In this document: one piece after another, positions 1 through 8,185 of the stretch
Numbering within the stretch: the stretch's first letter is position 1
Layout of the letters: every line of letters starts with the position of its first letter
From: 66-474 sp039923855
Lineage (GTDB): Bacteria > Pseudomonadota > Gammaproteobacteria > Xanthomonadales > Rhodanobacteraceae
Reading direction: 5' to 3'
Assembly (NCBI GenBank): GCA_039923855.1
Contig: JBDTBW010000035.1
Location: 29,464-93,463 of the forward strand
DNA: 64,000 bases
Program-made: the position numbers and the translations under genes
Notes under the pieces: model-generated
Databases searched by the model: none
The model's input: only the letters and a program-made list of their open reading frames with translations
What the model was told of the DNA's origin: nothing

Positions 1-2
1 AC

Positions 3-998
3 GAGATCGCATTCCTGCTGGATGGCTCCGGAGATCTGCGCGCACTGCGTTTCGATCGCGATCCGGCCACCCGCGTCACGCTGCACGTCGACAGCGTCAG
101 CGGCAAACTGGCCGAGGAAGTCACCCCGCGCGCGGTCGAACAACGCGAGCACGTCGCCCACGGCACGATTTCCGATTCGCTGTTCGCCGCCGGCAACCGC
201 GCCGGCATGGGCAACGCGATGATCCTGAAACTGGCGAAGGTGTTCGGCTATGACATCGACTTCGCGCAGGACCTGAAGGCAGGCGACAGTTTCACCGTGA
301 TCTATGACGATGTGTACCGCGACGGCGAATATCTGCACGAGGGCGACATCGTCGCCGCCGAGTTCGTGAACCAGGGCAAGACCTACACCGCGATCCGCTT
401 CCAGCAGCCCGATGGCGATGTCGGCTATTACAGCGCCGACGGCCGCCCGCTGAAGAAATCCTTCCTGCGCACCCCGGTCGATTTCACCCGCATCTCCTCG
501 ACCTTCGGCATGCGCGAGCATCCGGTGCTGGGTTACATGCGCGCGCACAAGGGCGTGGATTACGCCGCGCCGCAAGGCACGCCGATTTATGCGGCCGGCG
601 ACGGCACCATCAAGTTCCGTGGCTGGAAAAATGGTTACGGCAACTTCATCGTGCTCCAGCACAGCAAGGACATCAGCACCGCTTACGGGCACATGTCGCG
701 TTTCGCCAGCGACGAGCGGCTGGGCCAGCATGTGCGCCAAGGTCAGGTGATCGGTTATGTCGGCATGACGGGGCTGGCCACCGGCCCGCATCTGCATTAC
801 GAATTCCGGGTCGACGACGTGCAGCGCAATCCGCTGACGGTCACGCTGCCGAAACCCGAGCCGCTGTCGGGGACCGCGATGGCGCAGTTCAAGCGGCAGA
901 ACTCGCCGCTGCTGGCGCGCATCCAGATGGTCGACAACACCACGCGTCTGGCGCGCGCCGACAACCCGCGCGGGCGCGACAACCGTTCGCTCGATTGA
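3..998 (+). CDS. M23 family metallopeptidase, 5' end cut by the window
   Basis: Zinc-dependent endopeptidase of the LytM/M23 family that cleaves peptidoglycan cross-bridges in the periplasm. The reading frame is open from base 3, so the N-terminus, with any signal peptide or LysM domain, lies outside the window. The catalytic core is visible: HKGVDYAAPQGTP supplies the first His and Asp zinc ligands, TAYGHMSRF follows, and the HLHYEF motif supplies the last His. An N-terminal region of the type found before M23 cores precedes it. It stops 6 bases before anmK, consistent with co-transcription of wall-degradation and wall-recycling genes. The family assignment is firm; the exact cleavage specificity is not visible. 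Confidence 0.93.
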   Translation, partial: EIAFLLDGSGDLRALRFDRDPATRVTLHVDSVSGKLAEEVTPRAVEQREHVAHGTISDSLFAAGNRAGMGNAMILKLAKVFGYDIDFAQDLKAGDSFTVIYDDVYRDGEYLHEGDIVAAEFVNQGKTYTAIRFQQPDGDVGYYSADGRPLKKSFLRTPVDFTRISSTFGMREHPVLGYMRAHKGVDYAAPQGTPIYAAGDGTIKFRGWKNGYGNFIVLQHSKDISTAYGHMSRFASDERLGQHVRQGQVIGYVGMTGLATGPHLHYEFRVDDVQRNPLTVTLPKPEPLSGTAMAQFKRQNSPLLARIQMVDNTTRLARADNPRGRDNRSLD

Positions 999-1004
999 TC
1001 GCGT

Positions 1005-2126
1005 GTGGCACGCGCCGACAAAGCGCTTTATCTCGGGCTGATCTCCGGCACCAGCGCCGACGGCATCGACGCGGCGTTGTGTTCGTTCGATCCCGCGCCA
1101 CGGCTGCACGCGGCGCTGACCCACCCCTATCCCAACGATTTGCGCGCGCGCATTCTGGAACTCGCGCAAGGCGATGGTGCGACCACGCTGGATGAAATCG
1201 GCGCGCTGGATGCAGCGATAGGCGGATGCTTCGCCGACGCGGCGTTGGCACTTCTGGCACGATCGGGCTCCGCAGCGGAAGATGTGCGCGCGATCGGCTC
1301 GCACGGGCAAACCCTGCGCCATCGCCCGAATGCAACTCCGCGTTTCACCCTGCAACTGGGCGATCCCAATCTGATCGCTGAACGCACGCACATCACCACC
1401 GTCGCCGATTTCCGCCGCGCCGATTTCGCCGCCGGCGGGCAGGGCGCGCCGCTGTTGCCGATCCTCCATGCAGCACTGTTGGGCGAGCACGGCGTGACGC
1501 GCGCGGTGTTGAATCTGGGCGGCATCGCCAACCTCACGGTGTTGCGCGCGGATGGGCATGTCCTCGGATTCGATGTCGGGCCGGCCAACGGATTGCTGGA
1601 TGCGTGGTGCGCGTTGCACAGCGGCGAATCCTTCGACCGCGACGGCGTATTCGCCGCGCGTGGGCAAGCCGATGCCGCCTTGCTGGCGCGCTTGCTGGAT
1701 GATCCGTATTTCGGCCTTGCGCCGCCCAAGAGCACCGGCCGCGAACATTTTCATCTCGATTGGTTGCGCGCGCGATTGAACGACCGCGTGCTTTCACCCG
1801 AAGATGTGCAGGCAACGCTGATCGCATTGACCGCGCGCAGCGTCGCCGATGCGGTCACGGCGCACGCAAATGATGCGGACGAAATCCTCGTCTGCGGCGG
1901 CGGCGTGCACAATCCGGTATTGATGCAAGCCTTGCAGCACGTTCTGGCGCCGCGCGCAGTGGCGAGCACCGCGCAAGCCGGCGTCGATCCCGATTACGTC
2001 GAGGCGATGGCGTTCGCGTGGCTGGCGCGGGAACGACTTGAGGGCCGGCCCGGCAATCTGCCGAGCGTCACCGGCGCGGAAGGTTTACGTTTATTAGGCG
2101 GCGTATATCGACCCTTCGCCGCGTAA
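1005..2126 (+). CDS. anmK: anhydro-N-acetylmuramic acid kinase
   Basis: Phosphorylates 1,6-anhydro-MurNAc, released from recycled peptidoglycan, to MurNAc-6-phosphate in the cytoplasm. The 373-residue length is normal. The N-terminal LGLISGTSADGIDAAL segment is the family's ATP-binding and catalytic region; VLNLGGIANLTVL and FDVGPANGLLDAW are further hallmark blocks. Translation starts at GTG, 6 bases after the M23 peptidase stop, and the ampG transporter lies just beyond, so this is a wall-recycling neighbourhood. The stop codon abuts the stop of the convergent small gene on the other strand with no bases between them. Confidence 0.96.
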   Translation: MARADKALYLGLISGTSADGIDAALCSFDPAPRLHAALTHPYPNDLRARILELAQGDGATTLDEIGALDAAIGGCFADAALALLARSGSAAEDVRAIGSHGQTLRHRPNATPRFTLQLGDPNLIAERTHITTVADFRRADFAAGGQGAPLLPILHAALLGEHGVTRAVLNLGGIANLTVLRADGHVLGFDVGPANGLLDAWCALHSGESFDRDGVFAARGQADAALLARLLDDPYFGLAPPKSTGREHFHLDWLRARLNDRVLSPEDVQATLIALTARSVADAVTAHANDADEILVCGGGVHNPVLMQALQHVLAPRAVASTAQAGVDPDYVEAMAFAWLARERLEGRPGNLPSVTGAEGLRLLGGVYRPFAA

Positions 2127-2432
2127 TCAGCTCAGCGGTTTGTCCCACTCGCTGCCGCTTTCCGGCACCGTGTCGCCTTTCGGGACCTCGTCGAACGCCT
2201 GCGCGGCATCGCGCAAAAACGCGGCTTCCTCGGCGTCCCAATGGGTGGCGACCAGACCTATCGCGTCGCTATCGGCCTCCGGCACGTCCGGGCGTTCAAA
2301 GCTGGCGAACGCATGGCGCAAAGTGGCAACGATCAACTCCTCGAGCGAACACTCGCGTTGCCGCGCCACCGTGCGCAGACGTGCGAGCAAAGCTTCGTCG
2401 ATCTGCTGCAGGAGAATCTCGGGCATTTGCAT
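2127..2432 (-). CDS. small ribbon-helix-helix-like protein (orphan antitoxin-like)
   Basis: About 101 residues. The N-terminal half (MQMPEILLQQIDEALLAR and the following LRTVARQRECSLEELIVATLRHAF) resembles a ribbon-helix-helix DNA-binding fold as seen in FitA/VapB-type antitoxins; the C-terminal tail is acidic. I chose the ATG at 2432 because a GAGG lies just upstream; an in-frame GTG at 2453 would add 7 residues. No toxin gene lies beside it: the downstream neighbour is convergent anmK and the upstream neighbour is ampG. Function unknown; the fold assignment is tentative. Confidence 0.6.
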   Translation of the reverse strand: MQMPEILLQQIDEALLARLRTVARQRECSLEELIVATLRHAFASFERPDVPEADSDAIGLVATHWDAEEAAFLRDAAQAFDEVPKGDTVPESGSEWDKPLS

Positions 2433-2462
2433 GGCCCTCGCCGTTTTCGCCACAATACGTTA

Positions 2463-3746
2463 TCACGCCGCATCGGCAATCATCGGCGCACCCGCGCCGG
2501 GCAGGCGTGGGAATTCGGCGCGCAAGACCCACAACACCAGCAGACCCGGCAGTGCGCAGGCCAAGGCAATCGTGAAATACACGGGCCAGCCCAATGTTTG
2601 CGCAACGACGCCCGCGACCGGCCCCAGCGCGATGCGGCCAACCGCATCGAGCGCGCTGAACAGCGCATATTGGGTCGCGCTGAAACGCTTGTCGCACATC
2701 GCCATCAGCAGTGCGACGAACACGCCGGTGCCCAGACCCGAGGTGAAGTTTTCGCTGGCTACCGCGGTGATCAGCGCTCCGATTCCGTGCCAGCCCAGCG
2801 CCACCGCGAGGAATCCGAGCGCGCCCAATCCTTGCAACACGCCGAACACCCACAGCGCGCGTTTCAACGGCCAGCGTTCCAGCAACAGGCCACCGACGAA
2901 CGCGCCGACGATGGTCGCGGCCAACCCGAAAATCTTGTTGACCCAACCCACTTCGGCCAAGGTGTAATGCGCACCGCGCAGCAGGAACGTGGTCGAAAGA
3001 CTCAGCGTGAACGCATTGCCGAATTTGTAGAGCAACACCAGCGCAAGCCAAAACAGCGCGTAACGCCTCGAAAAAATTTCACCCAACGGATCAGCAAATG
3101 CGCGCGGCAGTGATACCGGCGACGCGGCAACGCCACGCTCCGGCGCGAACAGCGTGGCGATCACGCCGATCCCCATCAGCGCGGCCATCGCCAGGTACAT
3201 GAAATGCCATCCGGCGTAAGCGGCCAGTACCAACGCCAAGCCGCCCGACACCAGCATCGCGATGCGATAGCCACCCACGCCCAGCGCCGCGCCGAGCCCG
3301 CGATCTCGCGGCAGCAATTGATCGGTGCGGTAAGCGTCGATCGCGGTGTCCTGGGTCGCCGAAAAGAACACCAGCGCCGATGCCAGCACCGCGATGCCCG
3401 TCAACGAGGTTTGTGGTGAAAGCCCGGCGATCACGATCAGGCAGGCGATGATCGCTATCTGCATCGGCAACATCCAGCCGCGCCGCCGGCTCAGCCACGG
3501 TAATCGGTAACGGTCCAATAGCGGCGCCCACAGAAACTTCAGCACGTAGGCCAAGCCCACTAGTTTCAACGCGCCGATCGTTTTCAGACTCAAGCCGCTG
3601 ACCGCAAACCACGCCTCCAGCGTGCTGCCTGACAACGCCAGCGGCAACCCGGAAGCGAAGCCGAGCAGAGTGACCGCGACCAGCGTGCGTGCGCGTTGCG
3701 GATCGTGCACGTTGTCCTGTTGCGTGCCAATCGGCTCAGCGCGCAT
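2463..3746 (-). CDS. ampG: AmpG-type muropeptide permease (MFS)
   Basis: Inner-membrane major facilitator that imports anhydro-muropeptides released by wall turnover. The protein has alternating hydrophobic helices throughout. The N-terminal part, with LLGFASGLPLALSGSTLEAW and LKFLWAPLLDRY, is diagnostic of AmpG. The start is probably the ATG at 3746 (427 residues), overlapping the xthA stop by 11 bases; a start at 3779 is also open. Position next to anmK and an M23 peptidase supports the recycling role. AmpG activity commonly influences beta-lactamase induction, but no ampC or ampR lies here. Confidence 0.9.
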   Translation of the reverse strand: MRAEPIGTQQDNVHDPQRARTLVAVTLLGFASGLPLALSGSTLEAWFAVSGLSLKTIGALKLVGLAYVLKFLWAPLLDRYRLPWLSRRRGWMLPMQIAIIACLIVIAGLSPQTSLTGIAVLASALVFFSATQDTAIDAYRTDQLLPRDRGLGAALGVGGYRIAMLVSGGLALVLAAYAGWHFMYLAMAALMGIGVIATLFAPERGVAASPVSLPRAFADPLGEIFSRRYALFWLALVLLYKFGNAFTLSLSTTFLLRGAHYTLAEVGWVNKIFGLAATIVGAFVGGLLLERWPLKRALWVFGVLQGLGALGFLAVALGWHGIGALITAVASENFTSGLGTGVFVALLMAMCDKRFSATQYALFSALDAVGRIALGPVAGVVAQTLGWPVYFTIALACALPGLLVLWVLRAEFPRLPGAGAPMIADAA

Positions 3747-4560
3747 CGATCGGGTCATCCACCGCCGCGTATTCGACAAGATAGGGCGCGTGATCGGAGA
3801 AGCGCGGTGTGGGGGTGACCGTGCAGGCCTTCAGCTTGTCGCGCAGCGAGGGCGTGACGATCTGGTAATCGATCCGCCAACCGATATTGTTGGCGCGCGC
3901 CGCACCGCGGTTGGACCACCACGTGTATTCGATCGTGTCGGGTTTCAGCGCGCGGAAACTGTCGATCCATCCGTGTTCGGGGGGTGGCGTGCCATCGCCG
4001 CAGGTGTCCGCGATGATGCCGTTCAACCAAGCGCGCTCTTGCGGCAGGCAACCGGAATTCTTTTGATTCGATGTCCAGTTCTTGATGTCGTTGCGCGCGC
4101 GCACGATGTTCCAGTCGCCGCAGATCACGTAGTCGCGTTTGCTTTTCAGCCAGTTGTCAAAGATCGATTTCAATCGCTCCATCGCGGTGAACTTGAAGGC
4201 CTGGCGTTCCTCGCCCGACGATCCCGACGGCACATACAGTGACACCACGCTCAGGTTTCCGAAACGCGCTTCGATGTAACGGCCTTCGTCATCGAAGGCC
4301 TTCCAGCCGATTTTTCTCAGCACTTCATCAGGCTCGCGCCGAGCGTAAATCGCCACGCCGCTGTAACCCTTCTTGGTCACGGCATCGCGATAGAAACAAT
4401 GATGACCGTCGGGGCGGAACATCGGGTCGGTGAGCTGATCCTCCTGCGCCTTGGTTTCCTGCACGCAGGCCACGTCGGCCTTCTGTTTGCGCAGCCAGTC
4501 GAAAAAGCCTTTGCTGGCGGCGGAGCGGATGCCATTGGCGTTGAAGGTGATGATTTTCAA
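3736..4560 (-). CDS. xthA: exodeoxyribonuclease III
   Basis: Mg-dependent AP endonuclease and 3'-5' exonuclease of base-excision repair. It starts KIITFNANGIRSA as expected. The catalytic Glu lies in VQETKAQED, the Asp/Asn pair in CGDWNIV, and the Asp-His pair in SDHAPYLVEY near the C-terminus. Alignment with the family puts the start at TTG 4560-4558, giving 274 residues; an upstream ATG at 4620 would add 20 residues encoded by a repeat arm. No convincing ribosome-binding site precedes the TTG because the purine-rich repeat D lies immediately upstream. Confidence 0.93.
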   Translation of the reverse strand: MKIITFNANGIRSAASKGFFDWLRKQKADVACVQETKAQEDQLTDPMFRPDGHHCFYRDAVTKKGYSGVAIYARREPDEVLRKIGWKAFDDEGRYIEARFGNLSVVSLYVPSGSSGEERQAFKFTAMERLKSIFDNWLKSKRDYVICGDWNIVRARNDIKNWTSNQKNSGCLPQERAWLNGIIADTCGDGTPPPEHGWIDSFRALKPDTIEYTWWSNRGAARANNIGWRIDYQIVTPSLRDKLKACTVTPTPRFSDHAPYLVEYAAVDDPIDAR

Positions 4561-4711
4561 GAAGGGTAGTGGGTAGTCGGGAGTGGGAAGTAGGGTAACG
4601 GGCAGAATGCATCGGCGCATAGAGGCCGGTGTGGATCCCGTCCCGCGTTATCATTAGTTGCGTAACCGCTTGTGCTTGACTTCCAATTTCCTATTTCCTC
4701 CTTCCGCCTCC
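4561..4711. repeat. repeat D copy between xthA and pyrE
   Basis: A purine-rich arm (GGGAGTGGGAAGTAGGG) at about 4561-4605 and a pyrimidine-rich arm (TTCCAATTTCCTATTTCCTC) at about 4680-4710 face each other across about 70 bases. The unpaired middle (4606-4675) must hold the divergent promoters of xthA and pyrE. The arms match those found four times inside the atp operon. Confidence 0.7.
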
Positions 4712-5353
4712 ATGCTTCCCCACCAACGCGCCTTTCTCGATCTCGCCCTCGCACGCGGCGTGTTGCGTTTCGGCGATTTCACCCTGAAATCTGGCCGGCG
4801 CAGCCCGTACTTCTTCAATCTGGGCAAGCTCGATTCGGGCGCGGCGCTGGCGCGGGTGGGCGATGCCTACGCGGATGCGGCCATCGCATCGGGTATCGGA
4901 TTCGACATGCTGTTCGGGCCGGCCTACAAGGGCATCGCGCTGGCCGCGGCGTGCGCGATCGCGTTGGCGCGGCATCACGGCCGCGACCTGCCGTGGGCGT
5001 ACAACAGAAAAGAGCTCAAGGATCACGGCGAAGGCGGCATCCTGGTCGGCGCGCCGCTCACCGGCCGCGTGCTGATCGTCGACGACGTGATCACCGCCGG
5101 CACCGCGGTGCGCGGATCACTCGCCTTGATCCGCGAACACGGCGCGCAGCCGGCCGGCGTGCTAGTCGCGCTCGATCGCCAGGAGCGGGGCGCCGGCGCC
5201 TTGTCCGCGACCCAAGAACTGGCCCGCAAATACGGGGTGCCGGTGATCGCGATCGTCGGATTGGACGATGTGCTGGCCTATGCGGGCGAGCGCGCGGAAC
5301 TCACCGACGAACGCGATGCAATGGCGGCTTACCGCGCGCAATACGGCGTCTGA
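4712..5353 (+). CDS. pyrE: orotate phosphoribosyltransferase
   Basis: Converts orotate and PRPP to orotidine 5'-phosphate in pyrimidine synthesis. Starting at the ATG of MLPHQRAFLDLAL gives 213 residues, the same as E. coli PyrE. The PRPP-binding loop VLIVDDVITAGTAVR and the FGPAYKGI segment are intact. The gene is divergent from xthA, and the start lies directly behind a repeat D arm. No attenuator-like structure is evident in the short leader. Confidence 0.97.
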   Translation: MLPHQRAFLDLALARGVLRFGDFTLKSGRRSPYFFNLGKLDSGAALARVGDAYADAAIASGIGFDMLFGPAYKGIALAAACAIALARHHGRDLPWAYNRKELKDHGEGGILVGAPLTGRVLIVDDVITAGTAVRGSLALIREHGAQPAGVLVALDRQERGAGALSATQELARKYGVPVIAIVGLDDVLAYAGERAELTDERDAMAAYRAQYGV

Positions 5354-5437
5354 ACGGCGAACCCGACGCCGCGAGCGGCGCGCATCTTGCATGACTTGCC
5401 CGACTTATACTCGATCCGTCTTCGCGGAGCCGTTTTC

Positions 5438-6100
5438 ATGCGCGTCCTTCCAAAATCCATCGCGATCGCTGCACTGCCGTTGATGTTGATCGCCGGGGGC
5501 GCGTTCGCCCAGAACGATGCGCCCACGACCCATTACCGCTGGCACGACGCGGCTGGTGGCCTGCATTACAGCGACGCCATCCCTCCGGACGCGGTGCGCT
5601 ACGGTTACGACGTGCTGAATGCCGACGGCATGCTGGTCCGCCACGTCAACCGCGAATTGACGCCGCAGGAACGCGCCGCGGCGGCGGCGCAGGCCGCGCA
5701 AGCCGCGGCCGCCAAGCGCGCGGCCGACAGCCAGGCACTGGCGGACCGCCAATTGATCGCCGCCTATCCGACCGAAGCCGAACTGCGCGAAGCGCAACAG
5801 GCCAAGCTGGCGCAAATGCAGCAGAGCATGCAGACCACGCGCATGAATCTGCGCAGCCAGGAACAGAGTCTGGCCGATCTGCTGGCGCACGCCGCGGAAC
5901 TGGAACGCAGCGGCAAACCGGTGCCGAACTTCATGCGCGAATGGCTGACCACGCAACGGGCGAGCGTCACCGGAGAACGCAACGAGATGGCGCAGATGCA
6001 GCGGCAGATCGACGCCACCGCGCAGCAATTCACCGATGAGCTGCAGCGCTATCGCGCGATGCGGGCCAAGTTGCAGAGCGACATGACGCCGGGCAACTAG
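5438..6100 (+). CDS. DUF4124 domain-containing exported protein
   Basis: Exported protein of about 220 residues. It begins with a signal peptide (MRVLPKSIAIAALPLMLIAG, cleavage near AFAQ), followed by a DUF4124 domain (HYRWHDAAGGLHYSDAIPP) and a long Ala/Gln/Glu-rich helical region likely to form a coiled coil. DUF4124 proteins are widespread in Xanthomonadales and lack a defined biochemical role. It stands alone between pyrE and a repeat A copy. Confidence 0.85.
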   Translation: MRVLPKSIAIAALPLMLIAGGAFAQNDAPTTHYRWHDAAGGLHYSDAIPPDAVRYGYDVLNADGMLVRHVNRELTPQERAAAAAQAAQAAAAKRAADSQALADRQLIAAYPTEAELREAQQAKLAQMQQSMQTTRMNLRSQEQSLADLLAHAAELERSGKPVPNFMREWLTTQRASVTGERNEMAQMQRQIDATAQQFTDELQRYRAMRAKLQSDMTPGN

Positions 6101-6124
6101 CAAAGTTTTGAACAAGTACCGCTT

Positions 6125-6221
6125 CGTCATTCCGAACGCGGCGCAGCCGCGATCCGGAATCCAGCTCTTATTTGAAAAACTGGGTTCCGGGTTCTGCGCT
6201 ATGCGCAGCCCCGGAATGACG
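6125..6221. repeat. repeat A copy (CGTCATTCC inverted repeat)
   Basis: A 97-bp imperfect palindrome opening with CGTCATTCCG and ending CCGGAATGACG. Internal hairpins (GCGGCGCAGCCGC and CTGCGCTATGCGCAG) lie within the arms. It sits between two convergent genes and may act as a transcription stop or mRNA end stabiliser. Related copies lie at 9618, 12390, 21587 and 53950. Confidence 0.8.
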
Positions 6222-6250
6222 GCTCAAAGATCAAGTCGCGGTAAGGACAA

Positions 6251-6523
6251 TCAGCGTACGGCGCGATGTTGTTCTATATGTTCCGACAACGCGCGCAGCG
6301 AGCTGAAGATGCGACGATTATCCTGGTTGTCCGAACGCAACTGGAACCCGTAGCGCTTGGACACCGCCAGCGCCAGCTCCAGCGCATCGATCGAATCCAG
6401 CCCGAGCTCGCCGCCAAACAAGGGCGCATCCGGTTGGATCTGCCCGGCCTCGACGCCTTCCAGATTCAGGTTGGTGACGACAAGTTCAGCGAGTTCGTGT
6501 TCCGCTGGCGTCTGTCCGGTCAT
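6251..6523 (-). CDS. acyl carrier protein (phosphopantetheine-binding)
   Basis: A 90-residue acyl carrier protein. The attachment motif LGLDSIDALEL places the 4'-phosphopantetheine Ser near residue 44. It is not the fatty-acid AcpP, which normally sits with fabD/fabG/fabF; its divergent neighbour is a XanB2-type chorismatase. In Xanthomonas the xanthomonadin (aryl polyene) pathway uses a dedicated ACP with XanB2-derived 3-hydroxybenzoate, so a role in an aryl-polyene-like pigment or lipid is inferred. The Sfp-type transferase at 41.8 kb could be the activating enzyme. Confidence 0.9.
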   Translation of the reverse strand: MTGQTPAEHELAELVVTNLNLEGVEAGQIQPDAPLFGGELGLDSIDALELALAVSKRYGFQLRSDNQDNRRIFSSLRALSEHIEQHRAVR

Positions 6524-6647
6524 GTTGTTCGTGCTTCAACGCCGCCCCTATGGCAGCCATGCAGTGTAATATAGCCGGCTTTTGACGGGCTTTCATGACC
6601 ATGCGACACACGATGATTTTCCCGCCAAAGATTGATGGCTTCGCGCG

Positions 6648-7616
6648 GTGAGCGTCGACGATCTTGCGCGCTTCACGGTGGACTATCGCGAAGCTGATCC
6701 GCTCGCGTTGCTCGGCGAACCCGGCACGCTGGCGTTGATCGATTTCGGTGCCGATGCCGCGCCCGGCAAACCCGATCCACGTTGCCTGCGCGTGCCGCTC
6801 AACGCTGTCACGCGCGCGCCGCACGAACATTGGCGCGTCGATGCGCCCATCGATTCCGGCTTGAACGGGGCGTTGCGCTGGACCGCCGGCGGCGGCTGGA
6901 TGTTCGTCGCATTGGACGTGGACGAAGCCATCCACGGCGGCATCGAAGCCGCGGCCGAACACGCGTACCGCACGTTGTGCGGTTTCGTTGGCACGCGCGC
7001 GGAGCGCCATTTTCTGCGGCTGTGGAATTATCTGCACGCGATCAATGAGGGCGACGGCGACGCCGAGCGCTATCGCCGTTTCTGCATCGGCCGCGCGCAC
7101 GTGCTAACGGAGCATTGCATCGACCGCTATCCCGCCGCGAGCGCGATCGGCCATCGTGGGCCGCCGGGTTTGCTGCAGGTGTTTGCGCTGTGCGCGGCGA
7201 CGCCGGGAGCCGCACTGGAAAATCCGCGCCAGGTCAGCGCCTGGCGTTACCCGCGCGATTACGGCCCGACGCCACCCAGTTTCGCGCGCGCGATGCGGCT
7301 GCCCAATGACTCGCTGGCGATCTCCGGCACCGCGGCGATCGTCGGTCACGCCTCGCGCCACGAGCGTGATCTGGCCGCGCAGATCGACGAGACCTTCGCC
7401 AATCTCGACGCGCTGCTCGATGCGGCAATGCTGCCAGCCTTCGATGTGCATTCGCCGTTGAAGGTCTATCTGCGGCGCGCGGAAGATGCGCCGGTGGTGG
7501 AAGCGGCCCTGGCGCGTTATCTCGATCCCGCGGTGCCGCGGCTGCTGCTCGCCGGTGATATCTGCCGCCGCGAATTGCTGGTGGAAATCGACGGTTGGTC
7601 GCAGACATCGCGCTGA
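6648..7616 (+). CDS. xanB2: XanB2-like chorismatase (hydroxybenzoate-forming)
   Basis: Hydrolyses chorismate; XanB2 of Xanthomonas yields 3- and 4-hydroxybenzoate for xanthomonadin and ubiquinone. The 322-residue protein carries hallmark blocks of the FkbO/Hyg5/XanB2 family: LAISGTAAIVGHASRH, with the conserved SGTA-IVGH core, and the C-terminal DICRRELLVEIDGW with the catalytic-region Glu. The GTG start lies 124 bases from the divergent ACP gene, so the two may share a promoter region. Which benzoate isomer it forms cannot be read from the sequence. Confidence 0.85.
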   Translation: MSVDDLARFTVDYREADPLALLGEPGTLALIDFGADAAPGKPDPRCLRVPLNAVTRAPHEHWRVDAPIDSGLNGALRWTAGGGWMFVALDVDEAIHGGIEAAAEHAYRTLCGFVGTRAERHFLRLWNYLHAINEGDGDAERYRRFCIGRAHVLTEHCIDRYPAASAIGHRGPPGLLQVFALCAATPGAALENPRQVSAWRYPRDYGPTPPSFARAMRLPNDSLAISGTAAIVGHASRHERDLAAQIDETFANLDALLDAAMLPAFDVHSPLKVYLRRAEDAPVVEAALARYLDPAVPRLLLAGDICRRELLVEIDGWSQTSR

Positions 7617-7622
7617 CAGGAT

Positions 7623-8144
7623 TTAGTCCGCGGCATGGAGTACGAGCAACCATGCGCTGCGGCACCCCGAAATAATCAGGATGACGGGCACACTGACGAG
7701 CAATGACCCTATCGCGGACAAATTCTGCGATTGGATCAGCAGTAAAACGCTTGCCGACAACACGCCGAGATTGCCGAGGATCGACAATCCGAGACGTTGA
7801 ACCAGCAATCCGCGCGGCGCGCTGGCGCCTTCGGCGCGGCGCACGATCCAAAGACTGCGTAGCGCCTCAAACATTCCCACCGCGCCGAGAATGGCGAGCA
7901 CCAGCCCAAGATTGTCGCGCGGCATCTGGGGGATCAACATGGACAACGACAGCACCAGCACCAGAAGAAAGTCGCCCAGCGTTTGCCGGGCGAACGCGCG
8001 CAACGCCGGGTTGCCGCGCAACCCCAATGCCTTGATATTGAATGTCAGCGCGACAAACACCAGGCCGACCAAGCTACCGCTGACCTGCGCGGTGGCGCCG
8101 AAGTATGGCGAGAGCGAATTCGTGATCTGGGAAATGGGGTCCAT
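7623..8144 (-). CDS. uncharacterised integral membrane protein
   Basis: 173 residues with about four or five hydrophobic helices (for example VSGSLVGLVFVALTFNI, FLLVLVLSLSMLIP, LGLVLAILGAVGMF and a C-terminal pair). No catalytic motif is visible. It ends 6 bases from the convergent chorismatase stop and starts 41 bases downstream of glmU, so it could be the last gene of the glmU transcript. I do not recognise a specific family. Confidence 0.75.
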   Translation of the reverse strand: MDPISQITNSLSPYFGATAQVSGSLVGLVFVALTFNIKALGLRGNPALRAFARQTLGDFLLVLVLSLSMLIPQMPRDNLGLVLAILGAVGMFEALRSLWIVRRAEGASAPRGLLVQRLGLSILGNLGVLSASVLLLIQSQNLSAIGSLLVSVPVILIISGCRSAWLLVLHAAD

Positions 8145-8185
8145 GCGCGGTCGCCATCAAGAACGCGTATCGGCAAGCTTGCAGC

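Noticed and set aside
2140..2967. Plus-strand open frame opposite the RHH-like gene and ampG
   Set aside because: Shadow frame with no domain features; both minus-strand genes are better supported.
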